Below are positions 1 to 12,620 of a DNA stretch of 64,000 nt, one piece after another. Numbering within the stretch: position 1 is the stretch's first letter; every line of letters starts with the position of its first letter. Position numbers and translations under genes: made by a program. Under the pieces are notes generated by a model that saw only the letters and a program-made list of their open reading frames with translations, ran no database searches and had not been told where the DNA came from. Source of the DNA: Rotaria sordida (Eukaryota > Rotifera > Eurotatoria > Philodinida > Philodinidae); contig CAJNOL010000699.1 in assembly GCA_905250125.1 (NCBI GenBank), positions 46,360 through 110,359 on the forward strand, written 5' to 3'.

Positions 1-3000
1 ATAGTTATTCAACAAATTGCAAATATAATATAGACATTTTTTTATACTATTATCTTGGACTTTTTTCTCTTACGAAATTATAGATTGTCTAGATATCAAT
101 CTATTATATAGAATTTAACACTTTTTTATTATTTTATGTAAGAAAAAAAACATAACATCATTAAGAAATATAATAATAGGACTTTAACATCATAAACATA
201 ACACATAACCTTAACCTTAATAATAAAATCAATAAAATAAATATTAACATAAAATCTATCACCTAGATCGAACAAAATAATGAGAAAATAAAACATATTC
301 AATTGATAATAGCTACTGATATAATCTAAGGAAATGAAACTATTAAATAAAACTTGACAGTTCTTTATTATTTAATGTAAGAAAAAAATTGATACCAGAT
401 TGATATTACATCACAGTTTATTAGACTCAAAAACAGTAAATGCTACTATGAGATAAGTATAATATCTACTATGGAATTATTCATAAGATCTCAACTAACT
501 ATTTCATGTAAATGAGAAGCTCTTATTTTATAGTCAACAGGTTATCTTAGATTTGTTTACATTGTTCAACTGTAAATAAGCTTCTAAGATGAGATCGACT
601 GATAAACTCATATTGATATATAGATGAAAGAAGTTTTCTTCAAAGATTGATAGTTTATCAAATGAATATATCCTAATAAACGTCTTTTAATATATCTATA
701 TTAATGACCCACGAAGTACTGATGATAGATGAACATGAAAATGGGATAAATAGTGTAATCAATGCATCACTCAAATTATCTTATAAAATTAAATTAAAAA
801 AGTATTAAAGTTAATATTTTTTTTCATCGTTAACTATCACAGCTCTGAGACATTTTCAAAATTCGAATTTATTGAGTTCTACTTTTAATCAAATCAAATA
901 ATGGATAGAACCTAGAAAAAAAAATCAATCATAATAAAAGATCGGCTCGAAAATTTTGACGTTGTGAAACAAGTTTGAAGTCCATTGATGTTCTATTCTG
1001 TGGAAGAAGTTAATTATCATTTAAAATGTCTCAATTTATTTTAAAATATATATTCACTTAAAGTGACACATTATCAAAAGATAATTTCTTATTGAAACAG
1101 ATTTTTTTCTATTTAAAATAATAAAAATTTTTGAATGATATAATAGGTTGAAAAAAAGAATTTTTATTGACCAACTCCAAACAGACGAAATCATTTTTCT
1201 TTAGAAAATTCTTTAAAAACAATCTATTATTTATTATATGTTCATTTTATCGAAAGATTATTTTTCACTTCAATCATTTTTATTCTCTCTATTAGAATTT
1301 ATCTTATTAAATATTTTTCTTCAGATATTATTCAATTAAAGATATTGATCATTTAATAAATAGTTTATTCTATTATTCTAAACAAATATATTATTATCAT
1401 TTATCATATATTACATAAGAATATAACCATAGAAGATTGATACTAACTTATGTGTAAACTTCTTACTTTAATCTACCATAAATATATATCTTTAAAATCT
1501 AAATCAAATCATTTTATTCGATCAAATCTAATCAACAAGTTTAATTATTTGTTGTTGATCTTTGATATAACAAGTATATGTGTATTAACAGTGAATGAGT
1601 CATTGTCTTGTTAGATAAATAACTTCACTTCTAATTGCAAAATGATCGTAAAAATTAATTTTTCATTAAATTTATGTCCTAAGATGTCAATATTAATCTC
1701 GATATATTTCATCTATTCTTAGAATAATATCAATTAAAATCTAAAATTTTTTATATTTTCACATGCTCAAAGCATAAAAATGAATAAAATATTGTAGAAA
1801 TATCGAAGAAATATCGAAGAAAAGAATATGTATATTCTATTCCCTGATATCGACAATTCTAATACTAAAATAAAATGTTATTTACATCTGGAGAAGCGAT
1901 TTTTAATTGATAAATAGTTGATATTCTAGAAAAGATTTATTCATTTTCCGCCTAACTTCCACTAAAGTAATTCGTTAAATAATAATTATAATAAAGATAA
2001 ATGTTTATTTAATGTATTCACTAAATCAGAATATTGACTTGTTTCATTCAAACTCGTATTGCGCAACTCATAGCTCACATATTACGAATATATGAGATCA
2101 AAAAATAAAATTCTACTCAGATTGAGATCACAAGATTAAAAAATTGACGAGACCGAAATTGAAGTTTATAGGAAAATATTTTATTTTCTCTAGTTCAGGA
2201 TCTTGACTAAACTCTCCTCCCCCTATTTTAGAAGTCTCCCTTAGTCAAAAGTTTGAAAAACGTATTAGAAGATTCGGATCTGTTAATCGACCAAGAAAAA
2301 TTTTCAAAAACTTTTTCTATTTTCATATCGAACTATGCCGAAAAAAGGTTTTCAGCGTCGCGCCCGATGACTGATAGATACTCCCTATCCGTTTGAAGAG
2401 AAGCAGGATGAGGTTAAAATAGGATGCTCCTTCTTGAATATTGTCCTTGTCTACATGTCATTATATTTTATTTATTATCCTAAAATGAGATTAAATCAGT
2501 TTCAATAAAAAAGAGTTCAACGATAAGTTCAAATACTAAACTTCAAGTCTTCATTGAAGTTTTTTTTAACTATTTATCGATTTTTTATTAGCACTCGGCC
2601 GTTATAGTGGTAGATTGAGATTTTCCACTAATTAGTGTTCGAGTAAAATTATAAAAATGATAAAATATAGTTATAGGAGTTGATAAGATTCTGGTTAGAA
2701 ATACAATCGAAATTTGACGTAATAACTTCGAATTATTATTTTAATTTAATTCGAATCTTATGGATTATTTTCTCTGTTAAATTTTTTAATATATAAAAGT
2801 TATTTGTAATTTGTTCAGTATAAATGTGTACATCTTTATGTTTTCAAGAGGTTTAATAGGTTTTTGGGTCCTTCCGTTGATATTGACGTGTAATGAGAAG
2901 ATGAAACGTTAAGATGATGACATAAATCTAATCGAATAACTACTCATTTTATTATACTAGAAAGAGTTCCTACCATTATCTTTAATCAAGTTAAATTTGA

Positions 3001-5955
3001 AACTCGATATACATCTTATTACTAATCATATTAAAATTCTTCTATTCGATTTATTTCGAGACACATTTCTTCATCATTCTTTACTTAATTATCTAGAATT
3101 GGAAAGAAAAAATAGTTCAGATCTTCTAACCTAAGTGTAAAAAGTCTTTGCACAAACTTGTTATATAGATTTCTCGTGCAGGACTGATTGATTTTTCGGT
3201 TTTTTTAATATTAACTTATGGAGCATTGAAAGAGCTTTAATTTTATATAAAAAATGTTATATCATTCTTTTGTTTTATAGATACGATACGTTCAGAGAAA
3301 GAATAGTTAAAAAAAACAGATTCTATAATATATAACGTGAATGTAGCAAATAGAGAAAATAAATATCCTGTCAATCATTTTTTATAAGAGAAAGTATAAC
3401 ATAGAACTAGATTTTATATTATTAATAAGTATAAAGAATCTGGTTGTATTCCTAACAATCTTCGATCTGATCGGGCAAATATATTATCAATAAGATAATT
3501 AGCATGCCTGCAACGCCTTCTCAATAACAAGACAGATACTTTTTTTACCTAAATTATCTTCAAAATTTAAAGTTAGTTTAAAAACAATTCGAAACGATTT
3601 GAAAACTATCGATATAATCTATCATAAGATAAAATAACCACTAAAATATACTGATTAATAACTTGAACAAATTCGAACTATAGAGTAAATTTCTACTAAT
3701 TTATACATCGGATAGAAATACTCTACTATCAGAAATAATATTTAACAAAAGTCAAAAGTTAAAACGAAAAATATTGCTTTGAATTCTTCTATCTGAATAT
3801 TGTATTTCAAAGCCATTCTTTGACAACTAAAAGTAACCTATTGACCAATAAATGTATTTCAAATTATTATATTATAGGATGTTTGATGCCTTTTATCGAG
3901 AGCTATCATATTAAAATAAAACTTTTATATTGGCTTGATTTAGGTTCAAATCATTAGAGTCGCAAGGTGATAGAATATTTAGATGAAAGTCGAATGAAAA
4001 TCGTACATAAACAATATAATCCTCAAAACTGTCTACAGTCACGTTCAATTGAAAGTTAATGGTCAATCTTAAATTATATGGTCTATCAACGAGGGGAGAA
4101 AGCAAAATCAATTGATCAATTAAAGAAAAAAATTATAAAAACAAATCAATATAAAAGTTGTACGAGCCATATTTTCAGACATACGAAAACAAGTTTGCAA
4201 ATTTGAAGATAAACAACCTTACGAACCTTGTTCTTATTTATTTAATAAACGTTATTGTGTCTAGTATTTGATAATACGAAAAAGAAAAAATAAAGATTAT
4301 TTATTGAAATAAATATCTAAAAAAAAAGGTTTTGTCTCAAGACTTTTTACACGTAGGTTAATAGAACGTTAGTGCTAGGCGATATTTGATCCTGTATGAG
4401 AAAAGTCTGTCCTAGTCTCTACCGGAAAGAAGGAAAAGCTTAGTATCCATCACGGTCTTTGATGAGGTTCTATGGTCTTTGCGGAAAGATAGGAGCAGTG
4501 GATAGAAATATCTTCCCTATATAGTTGATAACTTATTTTATGTCGTGTTTCATAGAATAAGTCAACCATACGATAAACGTCACATAACTACATTATGATT
4601 GACGAATATAGAATCTGATAAGTACACCTTTTAAAACAGGATTTTTTTTTGTGGAAATAGTTATAGAAAATATAAAATAATTCTTTTGAAATATTTTCAA
4701 AAATTTAATATGAAAATTGTATTAGAAGATCCTCTAGACAGTTAATATGGTCTAACATATAACAAGAGGGTAAAGTCTTTTAATATGGTTGATTACTAGA
4801 AAATAAGTTGCTCAAACAAAAAAATTCGGTAATACATATATTATCGTCGTTATATGGTACATACATCCAATACGAATGTCTTTATAATATAAAGTCTACT
4901 AGAATTTATAAGTAATATATAAAAATGATCGTTATTAGAAGATGATCAATAATAAATGAATTTCTATAAAATTGAGTTAGTATTAAAATAATTTATCGAT
5001 TGATATAAATGATGATATACATAAAATAAATTCAAGTCAATGGGTAAATAAAATATAATAGTGCACAATGAAAGTATAAAGGTAACTATTTTTGATTGTT
5101 GTCAGAATGTTGAAAGAAAAAAAATTGTTAAGAATATTTATTCTTCTTCTTCTATAATGTATTTAAATATTTTTTATTTGTTCTTCTCAAAATGACAATC
5201 AATTATAGTTTCATAGTTACTTTTATTTATGTTTGGTATATAAAAGAAAGAAAGAAAGAATAAAAGTGAAAAATAGTTGCACAATGATTAGATCTCGTTT
5301 GGTCAAACAATTATATTCGAATGAATATATCTTGAGTATCAATCTTTTTATTTCAAATATTTTTATTTTATTCAAGAGACTATCTTTCACAATCAATCTT
5401 TTTTTAGAACATTTTAACGATTAACACACAGAATATATTAGACAACACAATCATTACAAATAACGTAATTGAATTTTTTTAATGACCATTTATCCTATCA
5501 CTTTTTCAAGATATTATTTTACAATTAATATTTGTTGTTTAGAACAGTTTTCAAAATCTTCTAATTGAACATTTCGGTTTAGAAATCATTTTTTTCATGA
5601 TAATATGGATGGTGGTGAAGTGAGACTTCTATTTCACATAAATATTCCCATTGAGAGTGTAAAATGAGGAAGAAAAATGATATCGTATTCGAGTCGAATG
5701 CATATAGGATGAAGAGTGATTTATTGTTTTTTCTAACTCTATCTATATTTAATTGGCGAAGTTAACATATTTGGTAGTATAAACACTCTTTTATTGATTT
5801 TTTTTTATAAAACTTAGTTTGTTGAAGAGAATAAAATATTCTTATTCAACATATTTCCATATCAGTTTTAGTTTTTGACGAAACGATAATGAATCTTTCG
5901 AATATATAAAACAAAAATAAATTCATTTATTATTTATTCTAGATAATCATTTCTA
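1..5955. other. gene-free AT-rich stretch
   Basis: I find no supportable gene in this stretch. The open frames are short, have no splice-consistent partners and look like chance frames in AT-rich DNA. The only structure I can defend is a separated inverted repeat of about 21 bp, near 3125-3149 and 4338-4362, listed separately. Scattered less AT-rich patches, for example 2190-2420 and 4330-4510, may be remnants of old mobile elements, but I cannot identify them. Confidence 0.6.
3125..4362. repeat. inverted repeat pair, possible ends of a 1.2-kb element
   Basis: The sequence AACCTAAGTGTAAAAAGTCTT near 3129-3149 reappears on the opposite strand near 4338-4358 with one mismatch (AACCTACGTGTAAAAAGTCTT). 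The arms face inward and enclose about 1.2 kb without a long ORF. A 20/21 match between two sites this close is unlikely by chance even in AT-rich DNA, so the pair may mark the termini or subtermini of a non-autonomous DNA element. I saw no target-site duplication. Confidence 0.35.
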
Positions 5956-7908
5956 ATGGGTTTAGGTTTCAGTCGAGAGAAAAGAAATCAACGTACTCAG
6001 TTTCCATCACCAACAGTTAACAGTCAACTATTAACTCTGAAAAGCCAACCACCTTCAGGTAAATATTTCTCAAATAATAATTATTTTTTTTTTCTTAAAT
6101 AATAAATCTTTAGAAGTACATCAAATATCGTCAACAGCATATATATTAGATAGCTCATCAGAAAGTATAGATATAACCAGTTTAGATCAAATTGTTCAAG
6201 ATGTCGATTTTTCATCTATTGTCAACGCAACCATTGATGTAATATACTAGTTTTATTTCACTTTTTTTTTATCTTTTGAGAATTATTTTTTCTTCGTTAT
6301 TATCACATATTCAGAATATAGATAGATACAAAACAATAATAACAACATTGTAAAAGTATGGATCATAGTTGACTATCTATGAACTTCTTCATATAGTTTA
6401 ATAATATTCTATTAGTATTAGATTTAATTTCTCTTAGAATTTCATCTTTCGTCTTTAGATTTTTAAAGATAATTAGTATATTAATAGGATGTTTACAATA
6501 GGAAGCTAACCAAAAATAAGTTAACGTTAACTCGATCATTTTTTAGATAATTCGAGTTGACTAGTTGTTAACATGATCAATGACCTTTGAATGAAACTAA
6601 CCTATCATAGAAAATATATATCAGACATTCTCAAACTACTATTAATCATATTCTAGAAGAGTAATCGTCACTTCTGCATTTAGTGATCATCATGTTCGAA
6701 ATATCGAATCTTTATCATTATCTTTAAATTGAAAGCAGAACAAAAAAAAATGTTTTTCTCCACGAAGAATGATTATCTGAAGAATGAATATTTCAGTGAA
6801 TAAATTGGATCTTTAACAAGGGAATATATTCAAATGTGATTCGTCAATTGAACTGATGTTTTACTGATAAATGAGTATAATGGACGTTAGAATCTTCTTA
6901 AAATTTCCTTCAAAAATGATATCTTATTCTTCAGTTATTAAATATCAATAAATAATAACTGAAGAAGAAGAAGAAGAAGAAGAAGAAGAAGAAGAATAGA
7001 TACTTTTACAATGAAATTTTTTCGGATATTCGAATATTTATGAGATTAGTTTTCTATAATTTAAATTAAAATTAATTAAATAAAGAAAAAATAAATTTAA
7101 TATTATGTTATAGTTTAAATCAAGTGGTACAACTCTATCACAAGGTGACTTATCGGACAGTATTAAACTTAAACAGAAAGAAACACAAAATAGTAGTTGG
7201 CAAGATAAATATTTCGTTCATGGAGATTCATCGGATATTGTTGCAGATATTGAAAGTAAGGTTCATGGTTGTATTAATTCATCTGTATCAGAAGATATTG
7301 ATATATATATAAATAATCTTCACAAAATAAATGTAACAGCTGATGATATTCTTCATAATCGTTTATCAAATATATCATCTATGGAAAAAATAATTATTAA
7401 TAAAATTATTCAACAACGACAAGATTTAATTAATAAAATAATATTAAAAGGTCGTTCAAAAATGGATAAATCTGAAATATATTATAGAAAATTAATTGAA
7501 GAATTTATTTCAAAATTAGAAATTGAAATGTCAAAACATTTAGATGATTTACAAAAACAAATGGAAAATGAAGAAGAAATTGTTTTTATTAGTTCACAAG
7601 ATAATATTAAAGATTTATCAATAAAAGTTGAAAATGCTAAAAAAGAATTTATTCGACAATTAGAATTTTCTACTAGAGAAAAACGTCAAGAAATATTAGA
7701 TAAAATTTCAAATATTTCAATGGATAAAAAACGTCAACCACTTGGTTATGAACAATTAAGAAAAGTTAATCTTGATATTTATTCGACTGTTGGTCAAACA
7801 GATTGTGATAATATACCTGATAAAGATAAATTTATCAAAGATATTAATAATGGAAAAACACATCAACCAATTAAACGAACTCTTTATATTCAAAGTAATT
7901 TTCATTGA
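5956..7908 (+). CDS. uncharacterised coiled-coil-rich protein, three exons, possible N-myristoylation
   Basis: The gene has three exons: 5956-6058, 6114-6238 and 7114-7908. Introns are GT-AG (phase 1, then phase 0), giving 340 residues. I do not recognise the family. The start MGLGFS fits the MGxxxS/T N-myristoylation pattern, so membrane attachment is possible. The N-terminal third is Ser/Thr-rich and low in complexity. The large last exon is rich in Lys, Glu, Ile and Gln with heptad-like spacing and is probably helical coiled coil; no transmembrane segment is visible. An AG at 5941-5942 after a T-rich run leaves a 13-nt leader before the ATG. Intron 2 is 875 bp and contains a GAA repeat. 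The start is chosen because it is the first ATG after that acceptor and is in phase with both later exons. Gene structure is fairly sure; function is unknown. Confidence 0.72.
6961..6996. repeat. (GAA)12 microsatellite in intron 2
   Basis: Twelve uninterrupted GAA units lie inside the 875-bp second intron of the coiled-coil gene. The rest of the intron is ordinary AT-rich sequence. Confidence 0.9.
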
Positions 7909-8251
7909 ATATTAACAAATCGTTAACCAAATAAATCAATAATTTATTTCAATTCGTGCAAACAAAAAACAACTTAAAGAACCTTCGTTTTTTTAAATTT
8001 TTTTTAAACTCTTTTTATTTTATTTCAATATTTTGCTTTAAAAGAAAAGGCACAACTTATTCATATTAACTATATACATTTTCATTCAACAATCGAAACA
8101 AATAAAGACTAAACAATTATATATCCACACCTTTTTATGGCTTAAAAACTTACCAAATATATTCAAATCTATGATACCATATATGAATAAATTGATTTTA
8201 TTGGTTCTTTACATAAAAAATATTTTTATCATCTTAATATAATATAAGGAT

Positions 8252-8351
8252 NNNNNNNNNNNNNNNNNNNNNNNNNNNNNNNNNNNNNNNNNNNNNNNNN
8301 NNNNNNNNNNNNNNNNNNNNNNNNNNNNNNNNNNNNNNNNNNNNNNNNNNN
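8252..8351. other. assembly gap of exactly 100 N
   Basis: A run of 100 N, the usual placeholder for a gap of unknown size. The bases on both sides (ending ATATAAGGAT, resuming GTTTCAACTA) line up directly with continuous sequence in the paralogous copy near 16831 (ATATAAGGAAAGTTTCAACTA). The true gap is therefore probably only a base or two. Confidence 0.95.
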
Positions 8352-8582
8352 GTTTCAACTATATTTATTCGATTCAATAAATATAAGAGAATGACATTTG
8401 TCATCAGAGATTATCTCAAATAAAATATAATTATTAGATTTACCAAATTATCGATAACACAAAGATCCTTGAGATTTATTTTTAGATTTCAAAGGGAGAA
8501 AGAAATGATAAATGATAAACTACAAAAAAAAAAGAAACTAAATATAAGTTGAAATGATTAAAATCTCGAGTTAAATGAAAAG

Positions 8583-11500
8583 TTAAATTTGTTGAATGGT
8601 TAAAGATTTTTTTGTATCAATAATTTTTGGCAATTTGAAGGTAAATTTAAGAATGATTATCTAGAAAATGAAATGCGTATAATATAAATATAAATGTATA
8701 AGATAAAATGATTACTGTAAGAATGAAACAAGCAATAGAAATAATAATAACGAAGAAGAGAGTTATTGATTCACCAATGAAAAGAATTTTGTTGAAATTA
8801 TCATAAGTTATGAAATGATCATAAGTTAGGTTTGCAGCAGGTCTAGCTCTGATAGAAAAAAAGATGAGAACAATAATTATAATAGGATATATAATCAATT
8901 CAATAATACTCAGCCAAGCAAACTAATAATTATAAATGAATATATCAGTTTCAATTAAAATATTTTCTTGGAACAATATTTATCTAATGTTTTGTTTCAG
9001 CTTTTTTCAATAAATCTCAAATATAAACACATCTATCTAACCTGTCGAAACAACTAAAACTGTCAAAAATTATTTTTTTTTAAATAGACATTTTAAACCA
9101 TGTTCCTAACACGTTGATATTGATTAGTTTTGTCGATGTTTTCGACCTCGAAAAATAACGAAGATTAGTGACATAGAAAGTTTTTTATCAAACATAATTC
9201 AGATTTGACTTCCCAGTCGAACAAAGGATGGGTTAAAAGACTAGTCACTTTTCTAATAGTAACGGCAGGTCTTGTTTCATATTTTTCTCAAAACAGACTG
9301 GTACATGACCAGTCCGATATCATTTATAGTCCAGAGAACATATCCTGACTACTCGACTGACTGGAGTCATTCTATTTATTATGTCTAGTCATTTTATTGA
9401 CATATTCAACTATCCTGTCGCATATCCAAAAAGATTTTAAATCGAAAAAGTAAGAGCGTCTGGGACATTGCATACAACGAGTTATAATCTGATGCAGTGA
9501 TCGAGTCCGAACTAGACTAAATGATAGAAATGTAGAGATCAATGTTAGATCCAAAGGCATATATATTATATCGGGTTTAGAACAGTTGCCCGCCGAATAT
9601 TTGCTCGGTAGAATACTTGCTCGTAAAAATGCTTTGAAGTAAACATATCTATGAGATATATGAGAATATCCTTTAATATTAACACAAGTAAATGAACAAC
9701 AACAGAAAACAAACACGAGACTCTAGAAAGATAATAAACGTTCGATATGTTTTAACTGATCGTTGATGTCTGTATGTCAATCTTGAACTAAATTGTGTAA
9801 TCGTTGGTTTAAGGATTCGTTTTTTCGTTTTTTCGTTTTGATGATTGATCATCAGACATAGTGTTAATGATATTCGAATATATATTATTTTCTTTTATTA
9901 ATTTATCCATAAATGTCCATAATGTGAGATATTTACATTGAAATGGCCGGTTCAATTTTCGATGCATAGAATTTTTCACACGCGCTGCCATATTCCAGAG
10001 ATTAATGGGGAATGTTGCTGTTCGTCTTGAGCGTCCCCGAAGACAATCGATGCAGTCAATTTTCTTTTGAATTCTTTCATTTACGATTAAATGGTCATTG
10101 CATTCGAGAAAAATTATCCTCGGTAGGAACTATCCGGATCCGAATATATCACTTATCTCTCGATTAGATGATTGAACAATATGATCAAATTATCAACTTC
10201 TACATGTCAATAGACATTCTAAGTTATTATTTAATAGAATTTTACTCAGAGTTTCTTTAGTTTTTGATATGAATAAAAATTAGTTAGAGAAAATAAAATA
10301 AGATAAATTTAGAAATTATTCTTTTTTTTTTTGAGATAAATTTTGCCTGATCGCTGGAAACTCCATGTTATCAATTTATATTTAAAAAAAACAATTATTC
10401 TTATTAAATATAAAAATAAATTAAAAATAGCTTGAAGGTGACAAAAATGTTTTTTTCTACCGTAACTCAAGTTTATTTTAGATTCCAATTTTTGCAATCA
10501 AAATTTAAAAATAAACTAAATTTTTGTAATTTAATTGATTTTATAATCTAAATTATTAAGGTTTAAATTAAAAATAAACTATTATTTTAATAGAAAATAT
10601 TTTATCTTATCCTCTTAATAATAATACCGTTTGATTCTTAGTTAAACCTAATAGGGAAATAATATTTTGTTCTACTAATCTAGTCGAGATATAGTTGCAG
10701 AACATTCCTCAAGAAGGATATGCCAAATATTTCAGGGTAGATCTGACTGGTAGTCTGGACACTTTAGACTAATCATATAAGGCGTTCTCACTATATTTTT
10801 GCTAGTCTGGGTTAACATTATTTCTATATATGCATCGAAATTATTTTTTAGTAAAGAAAAATGCATTGAAAAAGACATAAAAATAAATTTCGATTGATGA
10901 AGATGTTATATAACATAAATTGAGAACTTTTATGATTACAAACTATTCGAATCATTATTTATTAAGGTTAAATCGACAAAAATTTTCTTCTGAAAAAAAG
11001 TTTTTTTTTTAAAGTCAGATGAAATTTGTTTTTTGAGTTAAAATAAAATTGATTTTGTTGAAATATATTTTATAAAAACTAGTATATTAAATTAGTGAAA
11101 ACAAAATATGTAACATACCACTCGTAAACCTTTTTTATTATATTGATGAGGAACGAATATTCCAAACCTATTGAAAACAATTCCAATAAGAGATTGACCA
11201 ATTTCCATACCACGTTGTGGGTCTTGCATATCAATTCTAAATCCACTTTCAGAAATGGCACTAATCATACCAATCAGAGAAAGAGCCTAATATAGAGGGT
11301 GTCCCAAAAGTAAGGAAACACAGAAAAAATTCAATATCTTCATTGCGGCTTGAGCAAGCGAGCTAAGTTTTTTTTATCAATGATGGAACCATCCTCAAGC
11401 TTTATATTGATAAAGACATGCCTAAAGAAACCCTTTGTTAATTATTATTATTGATCTCAACAAAAATAATTTACTTTTTCACAGGTCGGAAATAAAATAA

Positions 11501-12620
11501 TATAAAGGACGGTGCAAAAGTGACTTTATCGAAAATAAAATTGAATATCTCCATTACAACTTCAGCCAATGAGCTAAGTTTTTTATAAATTCAAGAGGCA
11601 CGTTCAAGGTTTATATCCATAAAGGCATGCATAAAGAGATCCTTTGTTAAGTATATTATTTTATTTTTTATCTGTGAAATAGTAAAATTTTTTTGTTAAG
11701 ATCAATAGTGATACTTGACAAAGGGTCTCGTTAGGGATGTCTTTGTGGATATAAAGCTTGAACATACTTTTTGAATTGATAAAAAAAAATTAGCTCGCTT
11801 ACTCAAACCTTAATGGAGATACTCAAGTTTTTCTGTGTTTCCTTACTTTTGAAACACTCTCTATAATATATATATATATCATCAATTAAAAATAGATTAT
11901 TAGAATTTCTATGAATAAATTTTGAAAATTTCTCTAAGAGTATGAATACTGTTAGAGAAAGACTATATTATCGATTTAATAAAACTATGAAACAATTTTA
12001 TTTAATAAAATAACCTTTAGATTAGAATGAAACATAGTTGATTTTCATGTTTATTCAATAGATGAAGATAATCTTACATTAATTCGAATAAATCTCTTAT
12101 CTTATCTTATATTATGTCAGAATTGAGTAAAAGAATAGTTAAAAAAAAACGATTACTCTTCTTAATTTATAAAAACCATTGATTATTTATTGTTTTTATT
12201 TATTTAAACAAGATGATTAATGTATTTTTATTAATAATATAGTTTATCTCAATATTTTTTCGAAAAACTCAACCAAAAAAGAATTTCTTTTTAAAAAAAA
12301 TAATTCTTCGAAAATTTTTGAATTTATCTCTTTAAATAACTAAAGAAAAATAATCTCGAACTATAATAAAATTCCAAATATATTTATTTGATTATTTCAT
12401 TTTCATGTTACTTTTAAAAAGTATCTATTCTTTTTCATATTATCTAGTTCATATAGATATAAAAACACTAAAAATTTACAAGACACACGCCAACTATAAT
12501 TAGAAGAATTTTACGAGTTCGTTCTATTTCAGGATCTTCATTCAATGACAATGGTATGGATATAGGTATATAAGGAGTATTGATCATACCCACTTTTTCA
12601 CTTCCTTGTTCGTATTGCAT
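8583..12620 (-). CDS. four-transmembrane protein family, copy A (4 exons)
   Basis: Exons, in transcript order, are 12620-12480, 11286-11119, 8922-8716 and 8660-8583; all introns are phase 0, GT-AG. The product is 197 residues. I do not recognise the family. The cytosolic-looking N terminus starts MQYEQGSEK and holds a DPEIERTRK motif directly before the first hydrophobic helix (KILLIIVGVCLA). A second helix follows in exon 2. Exon 3, beginning FAWL, carries two more, and the tail is short and Lys-rich (KKSLTIQQI). The layout resembles tetraspan or MARVEL-like proteins, but no diagnostic Cys motif is present. Exons 1, 2 and 4 match copies B and C in length (exon 4 matches B only). A candidate leader acceptor AG lies 21 nt before the ATG, at the same distance as in B and C. 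Introns 1 and 2 (1.2 and 2.2 kb) are expanded; intron 1 contains a MITE. Confidence 0.75.
11291..11865. mobile_element. mariner/Tc1-like MITE with long terminal inverted repeats, internally duplicated arm
   Basis: The left end reads TATAGAGGGTGTCCCAAAAG and the right end, on the opposite strand, reads TATAGAGAGTGTTTCAAAAG. Both then share AAGGAAACACAGAAAAA, and the inner parts of the arms match over about 190 bp. TA at both termini fits TA target-site duplication. A second, diverged left-type arm begins near 11503, so a related copy may have inserted into this one or an arm was duplicated. The element carries no ORF. The inner arm (GACATGCCTA...CCCTTTGTTA...TTTTTCACAG) also occurs in the transposase-bearing relic at 51241-52325, the likely parent family. 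Its end lies 2 bp from the AG acceptor of exon 2 of copy A. Confidence 0.8.

Noticed and set aside
9230-10810. Possible transposon between GACTAGTC-rich ends in intron 2 of copy A
   Set aside because: Similarity between the ends is too weak and short to claim an element.
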